Shown: positions 28,811 through 38,583 of the stretch, one piece after another
How the letters are laid out: every line of letters begins with the position of its first letter
Numbering within the stretch: the first letter of the stretch is position 1
Assembly: GCF_026535915.1 (NCBI RefSeq)
Contig: NZ_JAFNPF010000002.1
Location: 1-64,000, forward strand
Reading direction: 5' to 3'
From: Snodgrassella sp945267035
Lineage (GTDB): Bacteria; Pseudomonadota; Gammaproteobacteria; Burkholderiales; Neisseriaceae
Length of the DNA: 64,000 nucleotides
Program-made: the position numbers and the translations under genes
Notes under the pieces: model-generated
What the model saw: the letters and a program-made list of their open reading frames with translations, nothing else
Database searches by the model: none
Told to the model about the DNA's origin: nothing

Positions 28811-29380
28811 TTAGCGTAATCTGCAACCTGATTTCCAATCAATAATTTGACTTGGTTGTTTTCGCCTACCAGTCCGACCACCTAAAATCATAACCTGGCG
28901 TCCAAATTGACGACGTACCTCTCGTTCTGTTCGACAGGCTTTTTTTCCGGCACGATTGCTGGAAGTGGAAACCAGCGCGGATTGGGTCACATGGCACAAA
29001 AAACGCGCACTGGCTAAAGCAGGAATTCGCACCGCCAGCTTATCTCGTCCTCTTCCGCGTAATATAGGCAATATCCGCTGATGTGCCGGCAACAAAAAAG
29101 TGATTGGCGCAGGCCATTGACGCTTAATCGCAGCCTCCTCATCCGCAGCCATAGGCTGTAATAATGGTTTTAATTGGGCAAAATTGGCTGCGATAACAAT
29201 CAACCCCTTGTGTTGTGGACGCTTTTTTAAAGCTATTAAACGTCTTACCGCCAAGGCATTTTGGGGCAAACAGCCTAAACCATAACTACTCTCCGTCGGA
29301 TACGCAATCAACCCGCCACGATGTAAATGTGCGCGCAGACGATATAAAAAGCGACCACTGGGATGACTAGGATGGGACAT
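28811..29380 (-). CDS. tsaC: Threonylcarbamoyl-AMP synthase (TsaC/YrdC family)
   Basis: 189 residues, the size of short TsaC. ATG 29380 is preferred; an in-frame TTG at 29395 adds five residues. The YrdC core is visible as GGLIAYPTESSYGLGC near residue 22, ALKKRPQHKGLIVIA near 52 and LVSTSSNRAGKK near 140. The enzyme makes threonylcarbamoyl-AMP for the t6A37 tRNA modification. TrmO, encoded at 34922, methylates t6A later in the same pathway. Divergent from the MoeB-like gene. Confidence 0.85.
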   Translation of the reverse strand: MSHPSHPSGRFLYRLRAHLHRGGLIAYPTESSYGLGCLPQNALAVRRLIALKKRPQHKGLIVIAANFAQLKPLLQPMAADEEAAIKRQWPAPITFLLPAHQRILPILRGRGRDKLAVRIPALASARFLCHVTQSALVSTSSNRAGKKACRTEREVRRQFGRQVMILGGRTGRRKQPSQIIDWKSGCRLR

Positions 29381-29467
29381 GAATAATGCTAACAATCAAA
29401 ATTAAAGCACTATAATAGCATTCGTTCTGTACATATTACTGCTTTCTTTGTCAGGAAAAGGCAATTA

Positions 29468-30241
29468 ATGATTACCGATGAACAACTTTTACGCTACAGC
29501 CGCCATATTCTGCTCGACGAGATAGACATAGCTGGACAAGAGTCGATCTTAAATGGACGAATATTGGTTATTGGTGCTGGTGGATTGGCACATCCTGCCC
29601 TCACTTACTTAATATCCAGCGGGGTACAGCAACTGACCATTATCGACGATGACCAGATCGAACTTAGCAACTTAGCCAGACAATTTTGGTTCAATAAGCA
29701 TGATATCGGTCGCAAGAAAGTTTCTATATTGAGTCAACGTCTACAAAACCTGAATCCTGCTGCCCAAATACAACCCATTGTGGCCAAAGCCGACCTGACT
29801 TTATTACAGCAACAGGTACCATGGGCAGATGTCGTATTGGACTGTACGGATAACTATGCCTCACGCAGCTTAATTAACCAAGTGTGTTTCCAACATCGCA
29901 AAGTCTTGGTTTCCGCTTCAGCATTAATCTTTTCCGGACAACTCGCCGTATTTGATTTTCGCCAAGGGCAGGGTCCATGCTATCAATGTCTGTTTAACGG
30001 AAAAGTCTCTGATCAGGATGCGAGCTGCGCCAAAAATGGTGTTTACTCACCATTACTGGGCATCATGGGATCAGCACAGGCCAATGAAGCCTTGCAAATA
30101 TTAGCCGGTATTCATGATCAACAGGGGTACCTGCATTGTTTTGATGCTCGCCACTTCCAGTGGCAAAAATTTCAACTGAATGCCAATCCCAGCTGTTTAG
30201 TATGCAGCAAAACAGCTTTATCCACAGAAAAATGTGAATAA
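29468..30241 (+). CDS. MoeB/ThiF/HesA-family adenylyltransferase
   Basis: 257 residues of the E1-like family that adenylates the C-terminus of MoaD or ThiS. The nucleotide loop is VIGAGGLAHPAL near residue 36 (most relatives have GLGSP, so Ala-His here is a change). DDDQIELSNLARQ, DCTDNYASR and the zinc pairs CYQC and CLVC are present. No moaD, moaE or thiS lies nearby, so molybdopterin versus thiamine use is open. The stop overlaps a region duplicated downstream of the CynX-like gene. Confidence 0.82.
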   Translation: MITDEQLLRYSRHILLDEIDIAGQESILNGRILVIGAGGLAHPALTYLISSGVQQLTIIDDDQIELSNLARQFWFNKHDIGRKKVSILSQRLQNLNPAAQIQPIVAKADLTLLQQQVPWADVVLDCTDNYASRSLINQVCFQHRKVLVSASALIFSGQLAVFDFRQGQGPCYQCLFNGKVSDQDASCAKNGVYSPLLGIMGSAQANEALQILAGIHDQQGYLHCFDARHFQWQKFQLNANPSCLVCSKTALSTEKCE

Positions 30242-30260
30242 GGCTGTGGATAAATAATGT

Positions 30261-30467
30261 TTATTTCTCAAAATCTGATAATTTATGATCTTGTCCGGCT
30301 TTCCAACCGGCAAAAGTGATAATCAGTGCGGCAATAACCAACAACCATAAAGAAGGCCCCCACGAATTGAGCATATCATGCAACGCACCCATCAATACCG
30401 AACCAATCGCTGCGAGTAAATATCCACAAGTCTGAGCCATACCAGATAACAACTCACCTTCAGTCAT
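30261..30467 (-). pseudogene. Duplicated 3' end of the CynX-like transporter gene
   Basis: 68 codons (MTEGELLSGMAQTCGYLLA to KLSDFEK) that repeat the last 68 residues of the gene at 31055-32260 with only a few substitutions. It encodes two membrane segments only and has no ribosome site, so it is a fragment. Confidence 0.85.
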
Positions 30468-30500
30468 AAAAAAATAATTTGATTGAGTCTAATTTATTTT

Positions 30501-30805
30501 TTACTCATCTTTTTTATTATCAAAATCATGAGTTATTTTATCCATTAATTCTTTTTCATTTGCTGAGCAACTTAATGTATTCCCATATGGATCATTATAA
30601 AGTTTAAATGCTTTGTTATTTATACTTAAATAACTTATTCTCATATCGGGGCCATCTAATTGTTTCTCTATTTTTTACATTATATTGGTTCTGTATATTG
30701 GTTCTGTAAATATTTTAATATCTGATCAAAATCATCATAAGTCTGTAATGTTATTATATCTAAAAATAACTCATTATTCTTTTTTTGCAAGCTTACTTTC
30801 CTCAT
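30501..30805 (-). pseudogene. Decayed immunity gene in the inserted cassette
   Basis: Starts MRKVSLQKKNNELFLDIITL, then TYDDFDQILKYLQNQY. It is thrown out of frame by a 13-base tandem repeat (TATATTGGTTCTG twice, about 30683-30708) and a nearby A run. It resumes KIEKQLDGPDMRISYLSINN, then FKLYNDPYGNTLS, and ends KKDE. The LDGPD-RI and YDDxYGN pattern recalls small immunity proteins of Rhs and MafB islands (family recalled, not checked). Its ATG overlaps the tip's stop (ATGA). Confidence 0.6.
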
Positions 30806-30988
30806 TCTGTATTATTTTCTTTATTATTATCAATACCTAATTTATCATTAACTGATTGTCTTGATCTTTGAGATGATTCAATAATTCCTTTATAAATATC
30901 ATCTCCTTCTAAACCTCTATTTCTATCTTTCTCCACAATTTCATCCTAAGTCATATTTCTTTCATTAGCATTTAATTCCTCAGCTAAT
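30802..30988 (-). pseudogene. Toxin-tip remnant in the inserted cassette
   Basis: Reads LAEELNANERNMT, an in-frame TAG, then DEIVEKDRNRGLEGDDIYKG, IIESSQRSRQSVNDKLGID, ending at TGA 30802-30804. It looks like the C-terminal end of a contact-dependent toxin tip; TAG stands where Gln fits. The front is missing at the junction with duplicated transporter sequence. Confidence 0.5.
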
Positions 30989-31013
30989 TATTACTGCGTA
31001 AATTAAAAACATC

Positions 31014-31290
31014 ATCCACAGAATAATGTGAATAAGGCTGTGGATAAATAATGCTTATTTCTCAAAATCTGACAATTTATGATCTTGTCCGGCTTTCCAA
31101 CCGGCAAAAGTGATAATCAGTGCAGCAATAACCATCAACCATAAAGAAGGCATCCACGAATTGAGCATATCATGCAACGCACCCATCAATACCGGACCAA
31201 TCGCTGCGAGTAAATATCCACAAGTCTGAGCCATACCAGATAACAATACACCTTCAGTCATATTATTACTGCGTAAATTAAAAAACATCA
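31014..31290. repeat. Second copy of the tandem duplication
   Basis: Intact copy containing the true 3' end of the transporter gene and its downstream DNA with a DnaA box at 31039-31047. The paired box in copy one is at 30245-30253. Confidence 0.8.
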
Positions 31291-32260
31291 TACTCAAACA
31301 AAAGGCACTGCTGATGCCAAGCCCCAGTAATAAAACCGCGGGGAAATAACAGCTTCGCCATGGGGATATCAATAAAAATATCGCTATCAACAGCACAATG
31401 CCACACATTGCCCCCATCCAATGCTGTTGTTTTATTTTGGCAGCATAAATGGGAATCAGCAAATTAGCCGAGATCATGACCAACTGCATCATGCCTAGCC
31501 ATTTTCCACATTCCGATGCTGATACGCCCGCTTTAGCCACAATTTGCGGTAACCAGCTCACGGTAGAATAAAACAGAAATGATTGAAATCCCATAAACAG
31601 CGTAATCTGCCATGCCAAAGGATTAAGCCATAAATTTCCGGATACCCGGTGTGTGGGTAGTTCAGCTTTGGCTGTAGCATTCGCCACTTTAAACGGTAAC
31701 CACCAAATCAGCATAGACAATAATGCTGGAATGACCCAGACTAATAAAGCCCCACGCCACCCCCATTGATTTAACTGAGCAATGGGCGCACTTAAGCCAG
31801 AGCCAGCCGCCCCGCCTACATTCATGGCTAGCGCATAAATTGCCGTAACCAGACCGATTTTCATCGGAAAATAGCGTTTCACCATACTGGGAATCAACAC
31901 ATTTCCTACCGCAATGGCACAACTGAGCAATGCAGTGCCGATATACAATGGGAAAAGACCGCCACCACAGCGCAGTAACAAACCTAAAGTCAGGATCCAT
32001 ATAGCAAAAAATACCATTTGCTCAGAACCCAGCCGTCCCGCCAGACGAGGTATAAAAATCGAGAAAAGTCCAAATGTGAGTAAAGGGACCGTTGTCAGCA
32101 ATCCAGCAGAAAATCCACTAAGCCCAAGCTGCGACTGAATATTTTGTAACAATGGTCCCACACCAGTAAGAGGTCCCCTTAGAACAAAAGCCAGTGCGAT
32201 AATGGCTATAAATAAACTCAGCCTGTGCTGAGTTGTAGAAAGTGTTACAGCGGTTTTCAT
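31055..32260 (-). CDS. MFS transporter, CynX/NimT-like
   Basis: 401 residues from ATG 32260 (MKTAVTLSTTQHRLS); an in-frame ATG at 32314 would add 18. About 12 membrane segments. The first has LAFVLRGPLTGVGPLLQNIQ and the N-half ends FPMKIGLVTAIYALAMNVGG, as in the CynX cyanate/nitroimidazole group. Substrate unknown. The last 68 codons are duplicated downstream at 30261-30467, with a toxin cassette inserted between the copies; the main gene itself is intact. Confidence 0.8.
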   Translation of the reverse strand: MKTAVTLSTTQHRLSLFIAIIALAFVLRGPLTGVGPLLQNIQSQLGLSGFSAGLLTTVPLLTFGLFSIFIPRLAGRLGSEQMVFFAIWILTLGLLLRCGGGLFPLYIGTALLSCAIAVGNVLIPSMVKRYFPMKIGLVTAIYALAMNVGGAAGSGLSAPIAQLNQWGWRGALLVWVIPALLSMLIWWLPFKVANATAKAELPTHRVSGNLWLNPLAWQITLFMGFQSFLFYSTVSWLPQIVAKAGVSASECGKWLGMMQLVMISANLLIPIYAAKIKQQHWMGAMCGIVLLIAIFLLISPWRSCYFPAVLLLGLGISSAFCLSMMFFNLRSNNMTEGVLLSGMAQTCGYLLAAIGPVLMGALHDMLNSWMPSLWLMVIAALIITFAGWKAGQDHKLSDFEK

Positions 32261-33223
32261 CAGGTTACCAAATATCAACAAGTTTAAATTCGTTTGGCAT
32301 AAAGCGGCCAACATCAGAAAAAATTATACTCCTATTAGCCTTGATTCCAACGAATTTAGATGAACATCATAAAATTACTTTTTTGCCAACTACTTTGCTC
32401 AACCATGCAACCACAGCAAATATGCTGGCATGAATAGAACTGATTATGCTTGAAGCAAATCACTGCGCCATTGCAACCGTCCATATTCTCTGTTGCATAT
32501 TATCCAATAATCATTAACTTAATTCAGATCTCACCATACGGATGTGGCATTAGTGCTGCCTAAATTCGGCATCATTAACAGCTCAAACCCGATGCAACCA
32601 GCTTATTCACATTCAGCTGAACGTGTTTATCGTCGATATAACTTATCCACAATTAGCACTGCGGGGACAACTGGGCAAGAATCTATTTGATTGAGTTGTG
32701 GATAACTGCGGCGAAAAGACCATTTTCGTTCTTTTCTCCACCATATCCTTGGCTTAAAGTATCAGCAGATATATTAGATGGTTCATGTCGCATTCATTTC
32801 TACGCCATTTCGATCCAAATGACACCATACAATTTATGCTGATCCGGTCTAATTCAAATTCATTCATTCAGCTAGAGCAATTGCGCAACCCTAATAGCCT
32901 AGCTAATCAGTACCACATTTGTATTGGCAGATGTGGACAATGCCATGGGTTAGTTAAACCTTCGCGATGTCATGTCGACACGCTCATGCACATTAATCAT
33001 AATGGCTAAATATTTTCCATCAGCAACCATATCGCTTTTTTCTGACACAAATCGTTTTGATTATTTAATCCGTTAATAATAAGGTATAGATTAAATTTAT
33101 ACACCTCTTTATTATTTTTATTTAAATAATACCGTAGTTATAAAACTAAAAAAAAGCCCGAAGCTTTTGACTTTTATTTCTTATTAACCCAATTTATTTA
33201 CATCTTCATAGACAAATAATTGT
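32261..33223. other. Gene-free spacer with DnaA boxes
   Basis: About 960 bases without a credible gene. Exact TTATCCACA-type boxes at 32643-32651 and 32697-32705 (opposite orientations). Confidence 0.45.
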
Positions 33224-33589
33224 TTATTCATCGCCAAGGCATTTTTTTTCCACATCAATCAACGCACGTCGCGATAAAGCCAGATTTGCACGGCTATTAT
33301 CCAAAACTGAATATAAATACAAACTTCCCATTTTTCTTAGCGGTCTGATCAAATGATAATGATGTCCAAGCGTGATTAAGATATCATCAATTTCATCGTT
33401 CAGCTCAAGCATTTGCATGGTTTTTATTTTTGAACGGATAACCTCTGTACTGCTGACTGCAGCAACTTCCAGATCCAGATTGATGGTGCTGCTACCTGCC
33501 ATCAGCATACCACTTTCAAAATCCACTACCGCAGCAGCTAATGCACCTTCGACATTAAGCAATTGCGCTACGATTCCCTGATAATTCAT
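33224..33589 (-). CDS. Roadblock/LC7-domain protein
   Basis: 121 residues, a single roadblock/LAMTOR2-like fold: MNYQGIVAQLLNVEGALAAA (1-20), VVDFESGMLMA, and later LITLGHHYHLIRPL with SLYLYSVLD. Bacterial roadblock proteins often sense or regulate small GTPases or act with motility or polarity systems. No GTPase lies next to it. Role unknown. It lies downstream of lpxC on the same strand with a 106-base gap. Confidence 0.75.
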   Translation of the reverse strand: MNYQGIVAQLLNVEGALAAAVVDFESGMLMAGSSTINLDLEVAAVSSTEVIRSKIKTMQMLELNDEIDDILITLGHHYHLIRPLRKMGSLYLYSVLDNSRANLALSRRALIDVEKKCLGDE

Positions 33590-33695
33590 TTAATTATCCT
33601 TAATGCTCGATACAATATAAATTATAATACATTTGCAACTTTTCTTCCCATATTAATTTACAAAAAAATTTATTAAATAATACCTAAATTATAAT

Positions 33696-34613
33696 TCAGG
33701 CAACCTGAGGCAATGCATGAAAAGCCTGCGGTAAAGATTTATTGTTGGGAAAGGTCACCCATTCGTAACATTGAGGATCTGCTAAAAGCTTGCGTAATAA
33801 GGCATTATTGATAGCGTGGCCGGATTTATACCCAGTAAACGCCCCAATAATTGGATGACCCAGTGTATATAAGTCACCGATTGCATCAAGAATTTTATGC
33901 CGCACAAATTCATCTGGATAGCGCAAACCTTCCTGATTGAGCACATCCAGTTCATCAATCACAATTGCATTACTGAGATTACCACCCAGACCAAGGTTGT
34001 GACTGCGCATCAATTCAACTTCCTGCATAAAACCAAACGTACGTGCACGGGAAATCTCTTCTACATAAGACTGATGAGCAAAATCAATCTCAAAGGTCTG
34101 ATTGCAGCGATTAAAAACAGGATGATCAAAATCAATGGTTAACGTGACTTTAAACCCATCATAAGGAGTAAACTCAACCCATTTATCACCTTCCTGTACC
34201 GTTACTTTCTGTTTAATTCTCAAAAAGCGTTTTTCAGCTTGCAGATCATTAACACCTGCATCTTGTAGTAAATAAATAAATGGCAAACTTGAGCCATCCA
34301 TAATGGGTATTTCCGGCGCATTCAGCTCCACCAGAACATTATCAATGCCATAAGAAGCAAATGCCGACATAATATGTTCAATTGTGCCGATTCTAATGCC
34401 ATCTGCGGTGACCACCGTAGAAGACAGACGAGTATCATTGATCAAATCAGGAGTGAGCCGAATAATTCGACTTTGCTCACCGTGCAAATCTGTACGCCGA
34501 AACATAATTCCACTATCAGCGACAGCCGGATAAAGTCCCAAGCGCACCCGTTCGCCCGAGTGCAATCCAACACCGGTAACATGAATCGTATTCGCCAAAG
34601 TGCGTTGTAACAT
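33696..34613 (-). CDS. lpxC: UDP-3-O-acyl-N-acetylglucosamine deacetylase LpxC
   Basis: 305 residues, full length. First committed step of lipid A synthesis, cytosolic zinc enzyme. Visible are TVHVTGVGLHSGE-like opening (TIHVTGVGLHSGERV), the zinc His in GTIEHIMSA near residue 79, HKILDAIGDLYTLG near 237 with His and Asp ligands, and the catalytic His in GYKSGHAINNAL near 264. ATG 34613 follows AAGGAAGC. Shows that the organism makes lipid A. Confidence 0.96.
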   Translation of the reverse strand: MLQRTLANTIHVTGVGLHSGERVRLGLYPAVADSGIMFRRTDLHGEQSRIIRLTPDLINDTRLSSTVVTADGIRIGTIEHIMSAFASYGIDNVLVELNAPEIPIMDGSSLPFIYLLQDAGVNDLQAEKRFLRIKQKVTVQEGDKWVEFTPYDGFKVTLTIDFDHPVFNRCNQTFEIDFAHQSYVEEISRARTFGFMQEVELMRSHNLGLGGNLSNAIVIDELDVLNQEGLRYPDEFVRHKILDAIGDLYTLGHPIIGAFTGYKSGHAINNALLRKLLADPQCYEWVTFPNNKSLPQAFHALPQVA

Positions 34614-34733
34614 ATGCTTCCTTAAAATTTGATCAACTTAATAACCGCTATATTAGCGAATTTGCCTGGCAAAAGTGATTAATTTTGGCTAAATGGGGAT
34701 AAATTAGCGCTATCACAGCGGCTATCCTAAGTT

Positions 34734-34858
34734 TTATACACAGCATGCACTAAATCCATCAAAGTTATCCACATAATCCACAAACCGCTCCCAAGCGGAG
34801 AATTGAAGTTATCAATATATAACTATATGAAAAATAGTGATTTTATAATTTATCCACA
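34734..34858. promoter_or_regulatory. DnaA-box cluster between lpxC and trmO
   Basis: Exact TTATCCACA at 34765-34773 and 34850-34858, TTATACACA at 34734-34742 and TAATCCACA at 34774-34782. Four boxes in 125 bases, all in the same orientation. Confidence 0.6.
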
Positions 34859-34921
34859 GAATGTATGGCTTCGTCTTTGTCTTCATCCATTTATTATTAA
34901 TTCTATTATTAGAAAAACAAA

Positions 34922-35641
34922 TTAAACTTCGACATGTTTGCGTAACTTGTTCACCACCACAACCTGAGAATCGACTAAAAACAAAATATCCCAGTCAGCA
35001 AGATGCATAACATAGATTTTATTTTTATCATGTTGATGAGCTGGACGTGGATCCTGTGACAAAGTTTGATTAACCAATTGATAAAATTCATCATTTAAAC
35101 CATATAGACTGAGCTGTTCTAAAGCTTCTGTAGACCATTGAACATTTAACAATGTTCTGGGTTGTGCATAACTTCCAGCTGCATTTTCTTTGGCTTCTAC
35201 AAAAGGCAGATAGGGTTTGATGTCAACTACCGGCGTTTGATCGAGTAAATCAATGCCACTTACATAAATAGAAACATGATCAGTTATCGAAATTCGCTCT
35301 AATTTCAATAGAGATAAGCCTAAATGATTAGGACGATGTGGGCTACGCGTAGCAAAAACCCCTTTTTTTTCTTTGCCTCCCAATTTTGGTGGTCGAATTA
35401 AGGGCAACCAGCCTTCTTTGACCGTTGCATGAAAAATAAACTGAACCCAAATATAGTCATATTCTTCTAAGCCACGAATGCAATCGGCATTAAATTGCGG
35501 GCATAAATCAATTCTTGCTGTTGCCGCAGGAACCAAACCTGGTTGACGAGCCAAACCAAATTTTTGTTTATAAGGAGAATGGATATAACCAATTGGGGTA
35601 ATCAGCCATTCTTGCTGGTGGTTACTGGATAATTCACGCAT
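34922..35641 (-). CDS. trmO: tRNA m6t6A37 methyltransferase TrmO
   Basis: 239 residues of the TsaA/YaeB (TrmO) family, which uses SAM to N6-methylate t6A37 in threonine tRNA. Visible: TPIGYIHSPYKQKFGLARQP near residue 15, GLEEYDYIWVQFIFH near 57, ATRSPHRPNHLGLSLLKL near 96 and GIDLLDQTPVVDIKPYLPF near 129. Length matches the E. coli protein. tsaC at 28811 supplies an earlier step in t6A formation. Confidence 0.9.
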   Translation of the reverse strand: MRELSSNHQQEWLITPIGYIHSPYKQKFGLARQPGLVPAATARIDLCPQFNADCIRGLEEYDYIWVQFIFHATVKEGWLPLIRPPKLGGKEKKGVFATRSPHRPNHLGLSLLKLERISITDHVSIYVSGIDLLDQTPVVDIKPYLPFVEAKENAAGSYAQPRTLLNVQWSTEALEQLSLYGLNDEFYQLVNQTLSQDPRPAHQHDKNKIYVMHLADWDILFLVDSQVVVVNKLRKHVEV

Positions 35642-36339
35642 AGAACAAAGTAATCAATTAAAAAAGCTTATTTTACGATATTACCCACAGCTTATCTGTA
35701 GATAATTTGTGAATAACCGTTCTACTATGAAAGAATTTAACTAAATACAGATGTTTTATTCTTTGCTATTTGTATTGTGGTTACTGTGCCGATGGAATTT
35801 ATCGTCGTATCGAGGATCGTTTATCGAGCATTAGCCATGATTGCCATGTCACGATGGAGACGGCTTCAAGTTTTAAAAATTGATTTTGGTTTGGATCTGT
35901 CGATCAAAACTGACTGGGATGCAAGAAATAGCGTGAAAAAAAGTACAGCTGCATTGTGGATAAAATAGAAAACGCACCGTACCCGAAAAGCAAAATGGTT
36001 TTGAAACATTAGATTAGGAAAATTTTTCACTCTTGAACGATATAAAAATAAGCTTGCAGCCTTTTTCACGAAATTGATGAGAATGGTTGAAAAAATAAAG
36101 AAAAAAACAACTGGAATATTTCGAGATTGAAACAATCAAATAATAATGAATTAAAACAGTGCATTATCTTTGGCTAAAAAATATATGAAAGTAAAATGGC
36201 AATAAAAATATCAATGTGAAAATCAAGGAAAATTTAAGAAGTGAACAACATAGCAAAAATAATGATTAGAGTTTAACCGTGATACATGGGTCAATAAGTA
36301 TTTGGTTTTTAAGCACATTAATCGTAAATGAATGATAAA
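35642..36339. other. Gene-free AT-rich spacer with DnaA boxes
   Basis: No credible gene. Near-matches at 35681-35689 (TTACCCACA) and 35708-35716 (TGTGAATAA), and an exact TGTGGATAA at 35955-35963. Confidence 0.45.
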
Positions 36340-36729
36340 GAATTATTGACCCTATTCCAAAAAAACAAATTTACGTAGGGAAATATTTTTAATGATGTAA
36401 ATAAATATCTGTAGTTACCAAATCTAAATTTCTCGCAGCAGCAATACTTAGAAGAATTTGATTAGCTGGCAGAAAAATCTGGGCGCGATTTTGGAATCAA
36501 AGACGATAATAATAAAGTTTTGCAGTTTTATGGTGAAGATAAAAATTTGTTTTTGGTAGATATACCTAACCCTCTTGCGTTTGTGAACGATCAAAAACGG
36601 GCAAAAAAAGATGAATGCAAAAAAATTATGGCGGAAATAGATAGAAATAATAGAATAATTGCTGTTGATGGAATGGTAAAAGTGCCTATTAATAAAAACA
36701 TGGGACGACGTCGTAAAAAATCATTATGA
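36340..36729 (+). pseudogene. Decayed gene with three in-frame TAG stops, function unknown
   Basis: One continuous frame of about 130 codons is interrupted only by TAG at 36376-36378, 36412-36414 and 36463-36465. Its protein reads NIFNDVNKYL, LPNLNFSQQQYLEEFD, LAEKSGRDFGIKDDNNKVLQ, NLFLVDIPNPLAFVND and a basic end GRRRKKSL. Each TAG fits a lost CAG (Gln) by C-to-T change. No start codon or ribosome site is clear. Family not recognised; size and composition resemble the island genes. Confidence 0.55.
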
Positions 36730-38583
36730 ATAATAATGATCAAAACCATTTATTCATTGATAATGCCCATATCTAATTGATTATTCGCTGGTCTGGAAAA
36801 GTAAGCATCGTTCAAGTCAGATATTTTTGTCTTCAATGTTAGATGATTTTTTGCATGCGCACCTTTAGCATCTGATTGAATGCGCGTATAAAATGATCAA
36901 AATTGGCATTTTAATGTTTTGTTTTCATGGCAAGTGACAGCATCGGGCTAATAGCTTGACCCATTGCTGACCACTCCGATGATTAGCTACGGAAAAACTA
37001 ATGAGGTGATTTTAATCATTGCTATTATTTCGCCCTAGCAGAAAAAAAACTATTCTGAAGTTTTCTGAACCATCATGCTGGTCAATTGACCTTAAAATTT
37101 TATCCACAATTTCTGCAAATATTTGCCGATTTTTCTATGGTATAAAAACATGGATGAAGAATTTTCTATGCTAAAATTGATAATTACCATTATTTTCATC
37201 ATGATGCAGTATCAATGGATAAAAAATAGAGCAATAAATAAATTATTCACAGAAAAAATAGCAAATTAATGCCTGTTTGGTTGCAAAACGTTGTCTTGCT
37301 TTTAAATCTGCACAAAAAATATATAACCCGGTTCATTAACACAAAAAAAGATCAATGAAAATTCAGCAAAAGGCAATTTAGTTAATCATCAAATGATGTT
37401 TTACTATCTTGGTGCAAAAGCAGAGTAATCAGTTGACTCTATTTTTATCGACTTCCGGATTTTGCATAAAGCAAGGAATTTCTTAACATTCTGTTGATAG
37501 CATTAGCAGTTACAGAAAACAGGCAGTAACCATGGGTAGTAAATTTCAATCAGAGTTTAAATAATATGGTTATGAAACAAGGAAATAGATAGATTTACAT
37601 CCATTGTTATTAGCCCTGTCGTTATTTCACAATCTTTAAGTGTCCATATTAAATGAAAAAATCAGCACAATGAAGAAACTATCTGCTTAAAATGGTAGAA
37701 AAATTCCTGCTTTGGCGGTGAGAATGTGCATTGATAGTCAATACTGGCCGGTAGAGACCAACCAGATGGACAAATGTGTCGAATGAATCAGGATTGTGCT
37801 GTTTAAATTTTTATTTTCTTTGCATGATAAACAGATATTTGCATTCAGAAATAAAGATATTTAGATTTAAATCCATATCATTCAGTGATTAGAATTTAGA
37901 AGTGAGTAATATAACTTTTGGTTTATAACGTTAACCTTCAATATAATGAAATTTGTTCTTGTTACTGCAGTTAGTCTATGGGTGCATTTGTGGATAAAGT
38001 CAGACTTAATGCTCAGAAAGTATGGCCAAAAGAAAAGCTGGAACATATGTCAGTGCAGATCGGTCAACGATGCAGAAGTCAGCCTGTGGAAAAACTGTTG
38101 ATAAATCTAAGCGCCACCATTGCATCTGATTCAATGCGGCAAATATAGAATGATAATAAATAAAGCTGATGCACCACCAAAGGCATCGTGTTTAACTGAA
38201 GGCTGGAATCGGGCTGGTTAATGGGTTGAGTTTTTTGAATGCAGCCTATTGGACATCATCCGATCAAAGATATGGTTTGAACGCAAAAATAACTGATACA
38301 AAGTCAAAAATACCATCCAGATTAACTAACTGTATTTAATCTTTTAATTTAATTATCCACATGCTTCGCTCAGGGTGAAATGCTGATGCGCTCATCTCGG
38401 TGTCACACTCATTACAGCAGCTTACGGCAAGTTCTGTTAATATAAAAGGTTAGTTATGAAATTAACTGGGTAAGTTTAAGTGTAAATCCCTGTTTTTAAA
38501 TATTTTCCGATTTATTATCGGCAAACTACTGAATTATTTTCGCTTTAACAAGCAGATGAGCATTAATCTAAAGGTGAGATTAG
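36730..38583. other. Gene-free region of 1.85 kb
   Basis: Stops in all frames and no recognised protein, RNA or repeat. Exact DnaA boxes at 37100-37108, 37989-37997 and 38353-38361. It also holds the etfBA promoter. Probably decayed genes past recognition. Confidence 0.45.

Larger units (their letters stand above)
30220..31013. repeat. First copy of a tandem duplication, split by a toxin cassette
   Basis: Bases 30220-30467 match 31014-31261 (offset 794) almost base for base. The match resumes at 30988-31013, which repeats the bases that follow directly at 31262-31290. Copy one is therefore interrupted by about 520 bases (30468-30987) of unrelated, decayed toxin/immunity sequence. See 31014-31290 for copy two. 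Confidence 0.8.
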
